A stretch of 64,000 nt of DNA, taken from positions 63,445,933 to 63,509,932 of the forward strand of contig CM043965.1 of NCBI GenBank assembly GCA_014529385.2, in the 5' to 3' direction. Under the pieces are notes generated by a model. That model was given only the letters and a program-made list of their open reading frames with translations, made no database searches and was not told the origin of the DNA. This document shows positions 10,186 through 21,886 of the stretch, piece after piece. The position numbers were made by a program, and so were the translations under genes. How positions within the stretch are numbered: the stretch's first letter is position 1; each line of letters begins with the position of its first letter. Source of the DNA: Adiantum capillus-veneris. Lineage: Eukaryota; Streptophyta; Polypodiopsida; Polypodiales; Pteridaceae.

Positions 10186-11182
10186 GCCTGTCTCTGTTGG
10201 CGACCGTGCTTATAAAACCCTGTTCCTTCCAAGTAACCCCAGGTGCTATAGCAAGTATGGTCACCTTTGATGACACCTCTGCTAGAACCCCATTGCCCAA
10301 AATTCCACGCACCCTTAAAAACCAGCTCTTTGCAACACCGAAATGCGTCTGTATCCCACTGTTTTATGCGTATATCTACAGCCTTAGTATGCCATTGCCA
10401 GCAAACACAAGGGTCGCAAGCACCGAGCATGCCCTCTAGCTCCACAATCACTGCAGAAGAGTACATGCCAAGCACCTTACAAAAGAACTGCGATGCAGAA
10501 TACGTAAAAGTTATTAAGATCTAGGCTCAGAAATACCTTTGGAAGCTAACGAAGGCTGCCAGGTCCTCGAGTGGTGGCCATGGCACCGAGAACTTCAGAT
10601 AAAACAGAAGAAGAAAAACTAGCGTTTAAAAAAGCAGCGCTTGGCAAGAACAAGAAAGGGAAGGCGGCAATCTGCGGGCTGCATTGCGCGATCGGCGTGC
10701 TCTTGGATGTCGTATACACAAAAAATGATTGAGATTTCTGCGTAGGCCCACAATGCATCGGGTGGGCGACGGCGATGGCGAACGGCTATGTCGTTAACCG
10801 CAGAAATTCCATTCTCATGCGCAGAGAGGAAACTGCAAGCATGCTCTGACGAAGTCGACAAAGCAGATAAATACGCTCCCAGCATACGGTGTCCATACTC
10901 TTTTTGATTCTGTAGTTCAAATCAAAAACCTTACCTATGGTAGGGAAGACTTGAACAATTTTAATGTGTCCTGAGGAAGAGTCCGTGGGTCCCTTGTCTA
11001 GGGAAGACATAAGCTACACGAGTGTGTGACCCGTCTTCCAAACGACAGGGACAACAGGCATGGCAGCAAAGGAGCGAGAGCAACAGCGAACAAGAGAGAC
11101 AAAGAGCTCCCGGAGAGAGGGAGTGCATCGCTAGCTACCCTTTTAGCTCGCCAACAGAACATTTCTAAGCAGTAATCTAAAA
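10186..11182 (-). other. Upstream region of the PP2A B' gene
   Basis: No further conserved exon is seen. The ATG is preceded by CAACAGAGACAG, which would suit a 3' splice site of a 5'-UTR intron, but I cannot prove one. A TTATAAAAC word lies at about 10211. Short ORFs on both strands carry no family motifs. The region separates the minus-strand PP2A gene from the plus-strand PPR pseudogene, so it may hold the promoter. Confidence 0.4.
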
Positions 11183-13364
11183 GATGCAAAGTGAGGGCAT
11201 CTCTTTAGATGCAATAACCTATGCTTGAATTTTGAAAACATATGGCACTACGCAAGACATTGATATGGGCAAAAGAATTCACCATGATATTATTAGTTGG
11301 GGGACCAATGAAAGACAACGTCATGCTTGGCAATGCCTTGGTCTACATGTATGCCAAATGTGGTGTACTTCAGAAAGCACAAAAAGTGGTTGAGGAGCTA
11401 CCTGTTCAAGATGTTGTCTCTTGGACTTCATTGATTGCAAGTTATGCCAAATAAGGGCAAGGCCAGGAAGCTCGGGTTGTTTTCCGCGAACGCAAAGCTA
11501 GGCATCTCTCCAGATGCAATCACTTATGCTTGCATCTTGAAGGAGTGTGGCACCGCTCAAGATATTGATATGGGCAAAAGACTTCACGGTGATATTATTA
11601 GTCAAGGGTTGTTGAAAGAAAACATAGATGAAATCACCTATGCTTGAAGGTGTGTGGTACTACGCAAGACGCTAATATAGGCAAAAGAATTCACGATCAT
11701 AGTGTTAGTCAGGGGCTGTTGAAAGAAAACATCGTGATTGGCAATGCATTGGTCGACATGTATGGCAAATGTCATCTACTTTAAAAATAACAAAAAGTGC
11801 TTGAGGAGATGCCTATGTGGGATGCCCTCTTGGGGTGTTTTGATTGCGAAAAATGTCCAACAAGGTCAGTGCCAAGAAGCTCTTGGTTGTTTTCAGAGGA
11901 TCCAAATGCAATTACCTACACTTGAATTTTGAAGGCATGTGACACTACACAAGACACTGATATGGGCAAAAGAATTCATCATGAGGTGCTATTTAAAGAA
12001 AACGTCGTGCTTGGCAATGCCTTAGTCGACATCTATGCAAAATGTGGTGTACTTTAGAAAGTACATAAAGTGCTTGAGGAGCTATCTGTCCGAGACGTTG
12101 TCTCTTGGACTTCATTGATTGCAGGATGTGTCGAACAAGAGCAAGACCAGGAAGCTCTGGGTTGTTTCAGTGGATGCACAGCGAGGCATCTCTCCATATG
12201 CAATCACTTATGCTTGCATCTTGAAGGCGTGCGGAACCACTCAAGATGTTGATACAGGCAAAAGAATTCATGATGATATAGTTAGTCAGGGGGTGATGAA
12301 AGAAAACGTGGTGCTTGGAACTGCCTTGGTCGACATGTATGCCAAATGTGGTCTACTTCAGAAAGCACAAAAAGTGTTTGAGGAGTTTCATGTGTGCAAT
12401 GTCATCTCTTGGAATGCATTGTTTTTTGGATATGCCAAACATGGGCAGGGTCGAGAAGCTTTGGGTTGTTTTCAGAAAATACGAACCGAGGACATCTCTC
12501 TAGCTGCAATCACCTATGCTTGTACCTTGAAGGCGTGTGGCACTACGAAGATGTTGATATGAGTAAAAGAATTCACAATGATATTGATAGTCACAGATTG
12601 TTGGAAAAGAAATAGTGCCTGGCATTGCCTTGGTTGACATGTATGACAAGTGTGGTGCACTTCAAAAAATCATGAAAAGTGCTTGAGCAGCTTCCTGTCT
12701 AGAATGCCAACTCTTGGAATGCACTGATTGTAGGGATATGTCAAACAAGGGTAGGGGTGAGGAAGTGAGAAGAAGCCCTGGGCTATTTTGAGTGGATGTA
12801 AAGCGAGGACATCTCTCCATATGAAGCCACCTATGCTTTTGTCTTGAAGGCACGTGCCACTATGCAAGACGTTGATATGTGTAAAAGAATTCATAGTGAT
12901 GTTGTCGATCAAGTGCTTCTGAGATAAAACATCATGCTTGGCAATTCCTTGGTCGACATGTATGCCAAAGGTGCTTGTGGAGTTGTCTATGTTGGATGTC
13001 GTCTCTTGGAGTGCACTAATTTTTGGCTATGCCCAACAAGGGCAAGGCCACAAAGATTTGGGTTGATTTTAGCAGATGCAAAGTGATGACATATCTCTAG
13101 ATGAAAACATGGTGCTTGGAACTACCTTGGTTGACATGTATGCCAAATGTGGTCTCTTTCACAAAACACAAAAAGTTGTTTAGGAGATGCCTGTCTGGGA
13201 TGTCATCTCTTGGAGTGCACTGATTTTTGGATCTACCCATGACATGGGCAGGTCCAGGAAGCTTTGAGGTGTTTTCAGCAAAATGCAAACTAAGGGCATC
13301 TCTCCAGCTGCAACAATCACATGTGCTTGCATCTTGAAGGCATGTGGCACTATGCAAGATGTTG
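11183..13364 (+). pseudogene. PLS-type PPR protein array, heavily decayed (5' part)
   Basis: PPR proteins bind organellar RNA one base per repeat. About eight tandem modules of roughly 300 bp (a P-L-S triplet of about 100 residues) can be followed. Good examples are 'NALVYMYAKCGVLQKAQKV' (11328), 'VQDVVSWTSLIASYAK' (11407), 'ACGTTQDVDTGKRIHDDI' (12230) and 'TALVDMYAKCGLLQKAQKV' (12321). The frame changes many times and most modules contain stops. There is no clear N-terminus or targeting peptide, and no E or DYW domain is seen. The longest clean run is 12119-12562. The array is cut at 13369 by gypsy A and resumes at 32799 after the TSD. It was probably already dead before that insertion. Confidence 0.85.
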
Positions 13365-13369
13365 ACATA

Positions 13370-14253
13370 TGTAACACTTAATGGCCTAGTAATGTGTGTG
13401 TAGCGGAAAATAGCATGAACATAGTGAGCATTTCATTAGAATCGATTCCTAATGAGCATAACAAGAGTGCTTGGGTGGAGAGAGCAACAAAAAGCATAAC
13501 ACCTAGTTAGATAGACATGAACAATACTTCAAAAGAGAGAGAAATTAAGCTATTGACAACAGTTGAGGACCGGATTTACATGGAGCCGGTCCCCCCTCCA
13601 AAATGCTTTGTATTATATGTTTCCCCCATCAAGGAAGACATTTACAATACAATTCTTTGTGTTCCTTCAATAACTTGCTAGTGCAATGAAGATGGAAGCT
13701 TCAAACACTAAGCAAACACTTATAAAACACAACATCAATTCCCTCACGGTCTCAGACCCAAGACCTCACACACCTTCGAAGATGGTGAGAGCTAGCGGGG
13801 TATGAGAGTAGATTAAGAGGAACAAGGAGTAGTCTTACGAAAAAGAAGTACATCTCCTCACATAATTACTCATATTAGCATATCATAGCTTAGTAATTAG
13901 CATGGTAGAGGAGATGAGCCTGCATTGAAGCTTGTCTCTTGGTTGGATTTGCATCACAAAGCCAAGAGTTGTTGGTGTAGGCCCCCCTTCTCACAAGCTT
14001 GGAGTAGGTGTTGAGCTTTCCATTAAAAGAAGGAGAGAGAGAGTCTTCTTGCTTCACACATAAGCTAGTGTGAGTGTGTGTGGAATAATGCCTTTGAAAA
14101 ATCAGCCCCTCTCTCTCTTGGTCGACCCCTCTTGCTAAATCCTATTGCTAGCACCTCATGTGACCTCTCCAGGCTTAACCAATAGGATTTAAGAAGCATA
14201 AGTGATAGCCTTCTGACATGTGTCCCCCTTTCTCCTTTTGTGAGAGCTTTAGG
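13370..14253 (-). repeat. 3' LTR of gypsy A, part 1 (distal part in element sense)
   Basis: It matches 31203-32095 of the 5' LTR and stops exactly at TTTAGG, where element B begins. TTAGG (14249-14253) is one TSD copy of B. Confidence 0.9.
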
Positions 14254-14484
14254 TGATAGGTAAAGGTGGTGTGCCTCACCGTGCTTTACCTGTGTCCGCC
14301 AGCCAGTGTCCGGCTGCCCACATTTATCTCCCTATTCTTTATACATACAAAGAATACGGAGCTCTCACTCGGATTCTCACATTGTGCTCATACAGTGAGA
14401 TCTGGGAGCTCCACGCACATCCTGTGTAATCTCTCTCTCCCCCCTTCTCACTCTCCGCACACGCACCGCATTCGCGCACTCACA
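14254..14484 (+). repeat. 5' LTR of element B
   Basis: 231 bp, TGATAGGTAAAGG…GCACTCACA. It pairs with 24614-24831 at about 90 % identity by eye, with most differences being transitions. A TTTATACATA word near 14338 may be its TATA box. Confidence 0.88.
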
Positions 14485-14486
14485 AT

Positions 14487-14498
14487 TGGTATCAAAGC
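14487..14498 (+). other. Primer binding site of element B
   Basis: TGGTATCAAAGC lies two bases after the 5' LTR. It is close to the Met-tRNA primer site of plant LTR elements (one base different from TGGTATCAGAGC). Confidence 0.8.
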
Positions 14499-14663
14499 TT
14501 TGGCTTTGCGACAGATGGAGTGCTACAGAGAAGTGAGCTTTCGGCTATGGTGAGCTCGCTTTCGGTGGAATCTTGAGATCGGTGAGAAACCACCAGATAT
14601 GTGCTTATGAAAGCTTGAGGGACATTCCCAAGCTTGAGAGAAGGGTGTTTGCAAGTGTGTATG

Positions 14664-15684
14664 TGTAATGGAAGTTGCCTATTCAATTTGAGAGTAGCGG
14701 AATTTAATGAGAGTACTTTCAAGAAATGATTTTGTGAGCATAGCGGGTAGACATAATTGAAGATAGCAACATAATTATAGCAATTAGTTAACTTGGCATG
14801 GACAATACTTTTGCAAGAGAGAGAATTTAGAGAACATGACAATAGTTGAGGACCGGATTTATGTGGAGCCGGTCCCCCCTCCAATAGGCATTTGTATTAT
14901 GATTTCTCCCATAAAGAGAGACTTGTTACAATACATTCTTTGTGTTCCTTGTGACCTAGGTGAAGCAATGAAGATGGAAAGCTTCATGCATCACCATCAT
15001 AGCATAACCTAAACTTGAAGAAAGCTTTAACTATACCAAGCCTCAGTCCCAAGACCTCAAACACCTTCGAAGGTGGAGAGAGCTAGCACGGTGAGGGTAG
15101 GGAAGAGGAAGAAGAAACATTTCATACGAGAAAGAGCTAGTTACTCACTTATCATAACTCTTGTGCTAGCATACATAATAGCATAGTAATGAAGAAGAAA
15201 TAGATGGCAAGCTCAAGCATTGAAGCATGGCTCTTGGATGGATTTGCACTCCATAGCCAAGAGTGTTGGTGTAGGCTCTCAACCTCTACTTACTTGGAGA
15301 AGGAGAGGGAGTTCTTGCACTTTGCATAGTACACAATGAGAGTGTTTGTGAGTGTGTGTGGGTGAGTATACCCCCTAAGCACCCCCCTAGCTTGCTTGGG
15401 TCGACCCCCCCTTGTAGCTCATGCTTGAAGCTCATTGGACCCCTCCAGGCCTAGCCAATCGCAAGCAGGAGCCATTACAAGCAACATGGGTAGCCTTGGG
15501 ACAAGTGTCCCCCTTTCCCCTTTGAGAGAGAGGACTTGATAAATGCAAAATCAATTAATTAAATATCCTAAATTATCATTGGACCCCTTGGGTGGCCAAC
15601 CAATAGGTTTCAGGCACACCATGAGGGCAACATGAGGAGGAACTTGACAAGTGTCCTTGCTGCCTCTTCAAGCTAGGGCTTCCC

Positions 15685-15755
<71 letters not shown>

Positions 15756-16327
15756 CTCTCTCATCCCCCCCCCTTGTAGGCTCGCCCCCCTCCTTGTAGA
15801 TATCTTGTTGACTTTGGATGAGCAAGCCCCTTAGTCATCAAGCATGACTAAGCACTTGAAGTAGGGGGTGTTCCCACAAGCATCTCAGGCAAGCTTCTCA
15901 AGGCACTTCAAGCACCTTAATCATGCACCAAGTCAAGCACCTCAAGCATGGAGCCAGTCAAGCACCTCAAGCATCTTAATCAAGCACCTCAAGCATGACA
16001 AGCACCTCAAGCACGACAAGCACCTTGAGCTTGGGTCGGGTTCCCACCTCAAGCTCAACCCTAGCTTACCTAAGGTCAAAGGACTTTTACACACATTATT
16101 GGAGGTCTTCAATGAAGCTAACGCTAAGGTCTTATGCTCCATTGGTTAGCCTTGCTCTTGATAGACCATCTCCCATTTGGGCCCCTTTACTATTGGCCCC
16201 GTGTTGAGATAGATCTATAAGCACATATCTATATCTTAACACTTGTTCCCATTTATTCTCCCACATTAAGTGATCAATTTAATATGAGAAAATCATTTGG
16301 GTTGGTTAGATATTAGATTTTATGACA
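14664..16327 (-). repeat. 3' LTR of gypsy C (1664 bp)
   Basis: TGTAATGGAAGTTGCC…TTTTATGACA. It carries a (TG)n tract of about 69 bp (15686-15754), against 19 bp in the other LTR, and a run of CTCAAGCAxGACAAGCAC units at 15930-16025. The purine-rich CAAGAGAGAGGTAA (minus strand) abuts its inner edge at 16328. Confidence 0.93.
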
Positions 16328-16687
16328 TTACCTCTCTCTTGAAATCATAGTCGTCCTCGACTATGAGGTAGAAGAGATAAAGCCTTAGTCATTAGTCAAT
16401 CGTACTTAGCGGGTAGAGGATCCCTTTTTTACCCTACGACATCTTTCCAAGATGAATGACTAATCCATTTGGTGCTTGGGAGACATAGCTGCCGCAAGCA
16501 TGTCTGCTCTTTAGTCCATTTCATTCTCCCAAAGTAGAGTGACAAATTCTACTTGGTGTTTGAGAGACGTCGTCATCACAAACATGATTCTAAGCATGCA
16601 TACTAGTTAAATTTGTGCACAATTAAAAAGAGGATTAGTCTTATAAGACAAAAACATGAGTCATTTAAAAGAGAGTTGTACATTTGC

Positions 16688-18172
16688 TTACTCTAATGTA
16701 GCATTGTAAGCATTGACAAGGTTCATACTATCCTTAAGTTGTACTCCTTGCATCCATTTAGCATCTTCAAAAGGATAATTTTTGAACTTAATAAGATACC
16801 GTCGGATTATCTTACCATGTCGTAGTACCTTGTCTTCATGCCGAAGGACAGCTTCGGGTTGTAGCACCTCTTCTTGGTCTTCAACTTCGGGAGGGTCTTC
16901 AATAATTGGTTCAATTGGTGGCTCTCCTTTGTAGGGCTTAAGTAGGCTTACATGAAAGGCATTGTGTATAAGCCAATGGTTGGGCAACTTGAGTTGATAA
17001 GCCGTCTCATTGATGGGCTTCAAGATTTGGAAAGGACCATAGTATCTTTTTGCTAGTTTAGTATAATACTTTTGATGGCCCATAGGATTTTTGACCATCG
17101 TTTGCCTTAATCGAGCCTTAGGAAACTTGAGTAAGACCCAATCATTTTCTTTGAACATTAAGGCTCTTCTGTGCTTATCAGCAACAGCTTTTTTCCTTTG
17201 TTGAGAGATGGCTATAGCCTCCCTAATCTTTTGAAAAGATTCTTGTAAGTCACGGCTATACTCATCGGCGGCGAAGATCTTCCCATGTACTTTGAGTAGC
17301 AAGGGACTTTTAGGTCTTCCCTCTATGATCTCGAAAGGTGCTTTCCCCGTAGAAGTATGTACAGTATTATTGTAGGCATACTCTACTAGAGGTAAATACT
17401 TTTCCCATTGTGAGCGTTGATCTACTTCGGTAACATAAGTCTTGAGTAGATCGAGTATCGTAAGATTGGCTATCTCACTTTGGCCATCCGTTTGTGGGTG
17501 ATAGGCCGAAGAGAAATTCAATCTTGTTCCTAGATTTTCAAAGAGACCTTTCCAGAAATTACTGGTCATTCTAGGATCTCTATCTGACACGATGGATGTG
17601 GGTAATCCATGGTGCTTGAAAATCTGAGATATGAAGAGAGTTGCCATTTGATGTGCCTTAATAGTCTTTTTGACAGGAATAAAATGTGATTGCTTGCGAA
17701 ACCTGTCGACTATTGTCCATATTCCTGTATTCCCATGGATAGACTTGGGTAATCCAAAGATGAAATCCATGGATATACTCTCCCATGGTGAATTTGGAAT
17801 AGGCAATGGCTGGAGTAATCCAGGTTGCTTCCCTCTATCATACTTGGTCTTTTGGCATACTACACATTTTGAAACATACTCTTGTATGTCCACTTTCATG
17901 GTAGTCCAATAGAAATACGTCTCTACTCCTCGGAGAGTAGGTTGAATACCTCTATGCCTTGCATATGGAGGAGCATGGGATTCATACATAACCTTCTCAC
18001 GAAGGGAATGGGTAACACATAGCCTATTGTCGTGGAGAAGATAACCATCCTGCAAGGTGAATGGTTCCTCTTTCTTCCCCAAAGCAAGGGCTGACATTAT
18101 GTCTCTAAAGTCAGGGTCAGTAGCATACTCATCTATCATAGAGGATAGATCATTGTGAGTAGCTATAGACAC
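16688..18172 (-). pseudogene. Integrase and chromodomain of gypsy C
   Basis: A 494-codon open stretch. The zinc-binding HHCC region is intact ('RHRGIQPTLRGVETYF…CVVCQKTK', about residues 70-110). The DDE catalytic triad can be placed at 'SMDFIFGLPKS', 'IVSDRDPRMTSNFWKG' and 'HPQTDGQSEIANL'. The C-terminal 55 residues ('HEDKVLRHGKIIRRYLIKFK', 'NYPFEDAKWMQGVQLKDSMN') form a chromodomain with the aromatic and W positions present; in known chromoviruses this domain steers integration to marked chromatin. It is open throughout but separated from RNase H by a frame error. Confidence 0.9.
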
Positions 18173-18228
18173 CGCATTAACTTTTGGTCGTCGTGAAAGT
18201 GCATCGGCAACTTGATTGTGCTTACCAG

Positions 18229-18888
18229 CTATGTGAGCAGGAAATTAAATTGCGAAAGAAAATTTGCCCACCTCATTTGTTTGTCGGAAAGTTTGGTTTG
18301 CGTCATGAAATACTTGAGACTTTGGTGGTCGGTTCGTAGGATAAATGGAGTCCCCAATAGGTAGTGCTTCCATGTATCTAGGGCATGTAGAACAGCTAAA
18401 AGCTCTTTCTCATAAATGCCCAAGACTCGTTCATCACTATTGAGCCTTCGGCTCTCATATGCTATGGCATGCCCTTCTTGAAGCAAAACCGCTCCAAGGC
18501 AATCACCACAAGCATCACATTGGACCTCAAATGGTTTTGAGAGATCCGGAAGCACGAGGACTGGTTGGGAAGTAAGCTTCTCTTTGAGTTTTTCAAAAGC
18601 ATTTTGCTCCTTAGCAGTCCATACAAACTTAACGTTCTTCTTTGTGAAGTCGTGTAGTGGTCCTGCTACTTGAGAGTATTTTGCTATGAAGCGTCTATAG
18701 TATGCACACATACCAATAAAGCTTCTTAGCTCATGTAAATTCCTTGGGTTAGGCCATGATTTTATTACCTCTAACTTTGATGGATCCATACGAATACCAT
18801 CGTGAGAGATAATATGACCTAGATATTGAATCTCTTGAAGGAAGAATTCACTTTTCTTTTGGTTGAGAAAAAGTTTGTTTTCCCTCAA
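18229..18888 (-). pseudogene. RT connection and RNase H of gypsy C
   Basis: It continues the polyprotein after the one-base frame error. 'YLGHIISHDGIRMDPSKLEVI' and 'WPNPRNLHELRSFIGMCAYYR' are the RT thumb/connection. RNase H shows 'FEVQCDACGDCLGAVLLQEG', 'ESRRLNSDERVLGIYEKELLA' and 'FILRTDHQSLKYFM' with its acidic residues in place. The frame ends in 'FLSQFNFLLT' at a small deletion seen by comparison with element A near 27425. The RNase H tail and integrase follow in another frame. Confidence 0.88.
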
Positions 18889-21472
18889 GGCGAAAAATCA
18901 CTTGGAGATGTTGCTTATGTTCCTCCAAAGATTTGGAGTAGATGATGATATCATCAAAGAACACTCCAGTGAATTTACGATATGGTCTAAAAATTTTCTC
19001 CATGAGACGATTGAAAGTAGCTGGTGCATTAGTCAAGCCAAAAGGCATGACTAGATATTCATAAAGACCAAATGTTGTGTGAAACGCGGTCTTTAGGATA
19101 TCTTCATCCACTATCCTTATTTGATGATAGCCACTCTTAAGGTCAATCCTACTGAAGTAGGTAGAGCCTTGTAGCTTATCAAACAGATCTTCTACCCGAG
19201 GCACGGGAAATCTGTTTTTGATAGTGATATGGTTTAGTGCTCGATAGTCCACACACATACGGTATGTACCATCTTTCTTTTGCACTAAAAGGACTGGAGA
19301 ACAAAAGGGAGAGGAACTAGGCCTCACCATCCCTTTGTCTACCAATTCCTGTACTTGCCTCATAATCTCCTCTTGTTGAGCTTGTGAGACTCGATAAGGA
19401 GGTTTGTTAGGCGGTGAGCTTCCTGGAAGGAGCTCAATACGATGGTCATCATCCCCTCGTTTTGGAGGTAGGTCCATAGGGATATCATCGATGAACACAT
19501 CTTGGAATCCTTTTAGAAAAGTAGATAAGTCTAACTCTTCTTGATTCCTATCATTTTCATTTGATGAAACATTATTAGCTTTTAGAGACTCTTTGACATA
19601 AATCATGTACGCAGAAACTAAGCTCTTCATTGATTTATCAAAAGAAAGAGGATTTACAAGTGGAATAGTGCGACCACGCTCACTAGCATCTATATACATG
19701 TTCTTTCCCCTGTAGGTGAAGTAAATTCTCCTTTCAGGGAACTTCATGTTGGCAGCCATGCGATCAAACCATGGTGCCCCTAGGATAACATCCTGATGTT
19801 GGAGAGGAGAGATGAAGAAGTCTTCTTTGTCGACATAGCTTTGGACATGAAGCCTCGACTTCCCAATCAAGGGAGTAACGGAGGCTTGTTGTCCCTTGAA
19901 AGCTGCATCAGTTGTTACTATATCTCCCATCTCAACAGCTTGAATGCCCAACTTTGTGGCCAACTCTATTGATATGAAGTTGAGAGTAGAGCCAGGGTCA
20001 AACAAGATGAAGGCATCATGCTCTCTTACCTTTCCCCAAGCATAGGAGAGTGATGATCCTTTGCAATGAGCATCCTCTTTTGGAGCTTCGATGGTGGAAG
20101 CCCTAGGAGTCTCATTGCGAGTATTCTTCTTGGGGCAAGAACGATAGCCATGTCCTTGCTCCCCACACTTGAAACATTTATGGTCCTTGCGAAAAGCTTC
20201 AAACTCTTCAGGAGAGAGTTTGTTTTTACCTTTGTAAACTCCCTTCTCCTTGGACCGATTGTTGTTGTTGTTATTGTTGTTGTTGGAAGTGCCTTGGGAA
20301 TTATTTTGAGCATTGGATTTCCCCTTTGCATCATTTTTATCTTTGTTTTCCATGGGCTTGACATTACGTCTAGCCCCTTGATGGAAATTGATGCGTGAAG
20401 CAACCATGGTGTGATGGATTACTTCGGTAATAGTACCAGGCCGTTGAGAGTTGATGTATTCGGCCATCTCTTCAGGTAATCCCGTACAGAATTGCTGTCT
20501 TTGCTCGGCAAAGTCTATCTTTTGAAAGACAGTAGCTTTGAGATGTAAATCCCAAAACTTGTCTACATACTTGTTGATAGACTCATGAGAGAGAAGCTTC
20601 AAGCCGCGCCATTCGGTAAGAACTTTATCTTTAGTATCGCTTGGAAGAAATTGCTTCATGATGGAAACTCGTAGAGTTTTCCATGTCTTTGGGGCTTCTC
20701 CATTGCCACGAAGGCTAGCCCACCATTGACGAGCTGATTTTTGGAAGTGCATAGCTACATGGCGTAGCTTGGAGGACTCTGTGAAGCCCTCGTCCCCAAA
20801 GGCCGCATCAAATTGCTGGATGAAGGCCAACACTTTGTCGGTAGCACCAAAGGTGCCATCGTAGGTTAGAAAAGAGATACTCTTTCCTCCCTCCTTGAAC
20901 TTCTTTAGCTTTTGTGACCTTCGCCATGCAGGAAATGATTTGCGATGTCCTCCCCTCTTGTATTCTCTAGGAGAATAGACATAACTTTCATCGGAAGAGG
21001 AGGAAGGTGAAGAAGAAGGAGAAGAGGGTGACCTCTTCCTAGCCCTTTTCTTCCTTTGTTTCCTCTCTTGCCTTTCAGAGTGATGAGGAGAAAGACTATA
21101 GGTTGCTCTTTTCCTCTTGGGAGGAGTAGGCGATCGTCTAGACCGCCGTCTTCGTGGAGCCACCTCTTCAGAAGAACTTAGATTGTCATTGCTTTCTTTC
21201 TCTTTGGATTCCTCCTCTCGAATGGGAGAGAGTCTTCTTTTGGGGGTCTCTTCAAGAGGCCTCCTAAGCTCTCTCTCCTCTGGGAGAGGAAGGGAAATTC
21301 CATAAGCACAAAGTTGTTGAGTAACTTCGTCCTGCAAAGCAGGGTTGCCCATAGCTTGCTGCAACCTAGCGACGAGATAATTCACAAACATGGGAGCATC
21401 ATCATTAGCACCTTCATGTGCAAAATCAAAGCTATCAATGTTCATTCTACTCTCTTGATTATTGTCAGCCAT
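18848..21472 (-). pseudogene. Gag-protease-RT polyprotein of gypsy C (frame ends early in RT)
   Basis: An 874-codon frame from the ATG at 21472 ('MADNNQESRMNIDSFDFAHE'). Order: N-terminal gag part, an Arg/Ser-rich linker (about residues 90-170), the retrotransposon gag domain ('FTESSKLRHVAMHFQKSARQ'), an Asn-rich run, CCHC knuckle 'CFKCGEQGHGYRSC' (about 431), aspartic protease 'FDPGSTLNFISIEL' (about 490), and RT with 'YRMCVDYRALNHITIKNRF' (about 744), 'MPFGLTNAPATFNRLMEKIF' and catalytic 'FFDDIIIYS' (about 839). After 'EEHKQHLQVIF' the frame is wrong by one base; the true continuation ('LRENKLFLNQKKSEFF') is in the frame of 18888-18229. It would make particle, protease and polymerase activities for element replication. 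Confidence 0.9.
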
Positions 21473-21874
21473 GCTAACAAAATTTATGTTTATACTTAGT
21501 GTATGCTTTGGCAGTTCAAAACCTTAGTTGCCACTCCTCTTAGCCTTTGAAAATCGGCTCTTAAGTATCTACACCCACAGCTCAAAGTGGTTAATTATAG
21601 AGAGTAGATGAGTAGGTCTAACATAGAAGAGTTGCCAAGGGCTAGCTCCTTTCGGACTTCTTATGGCTCAATAATGGTAAAGCCGTAGGCAAGTCTAAAA
21701 AGACTCCATCATTAAGTCCAAAGCTCCTGAGGTGTGCACCATCCCCCACATAGTGGGCTTAACAAAACCGATATTAGATCCCACTTCCACTTACTCTATT
21801 ATAATTAACAACATCAACCATTTATAGGCTACTTAAGGACCTCTCTTCTTAAGCAAGAAAAGAGAAACCAAATA

Positions 21875-21885
21875 CTCTGATACCA
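21875..21885 (-). other. Primer binding site of gypsy C
   Basis: The minus strand reads TGGTATCAGAG just inside the 5' LTR, of initiator Met tRNA type. Confidence 0.85.
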
Positions 21886-21886
21886 A

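Noticed and set aside
10186-10758. Additional exons upstream of the PP2A start on either strand
   Set aside because: Open stretches exist but none shows conserved family sequence or paired splice sites I could defend.
14492-14884. ORF beginning MEGGPAPHKSG, recurring at 22107 and 57033
   Set aside because: It is the translation of the conserved LTR block and appears in every LTR copy; no coding evidence.
15930-16025. CRISPR-like regular repeats (CTCAAGCA…ACAAGCAC units)
   Set aside because: Units are contiguous and short, without unique spacers, and lie in a plant LTR; this is a minisatellite.
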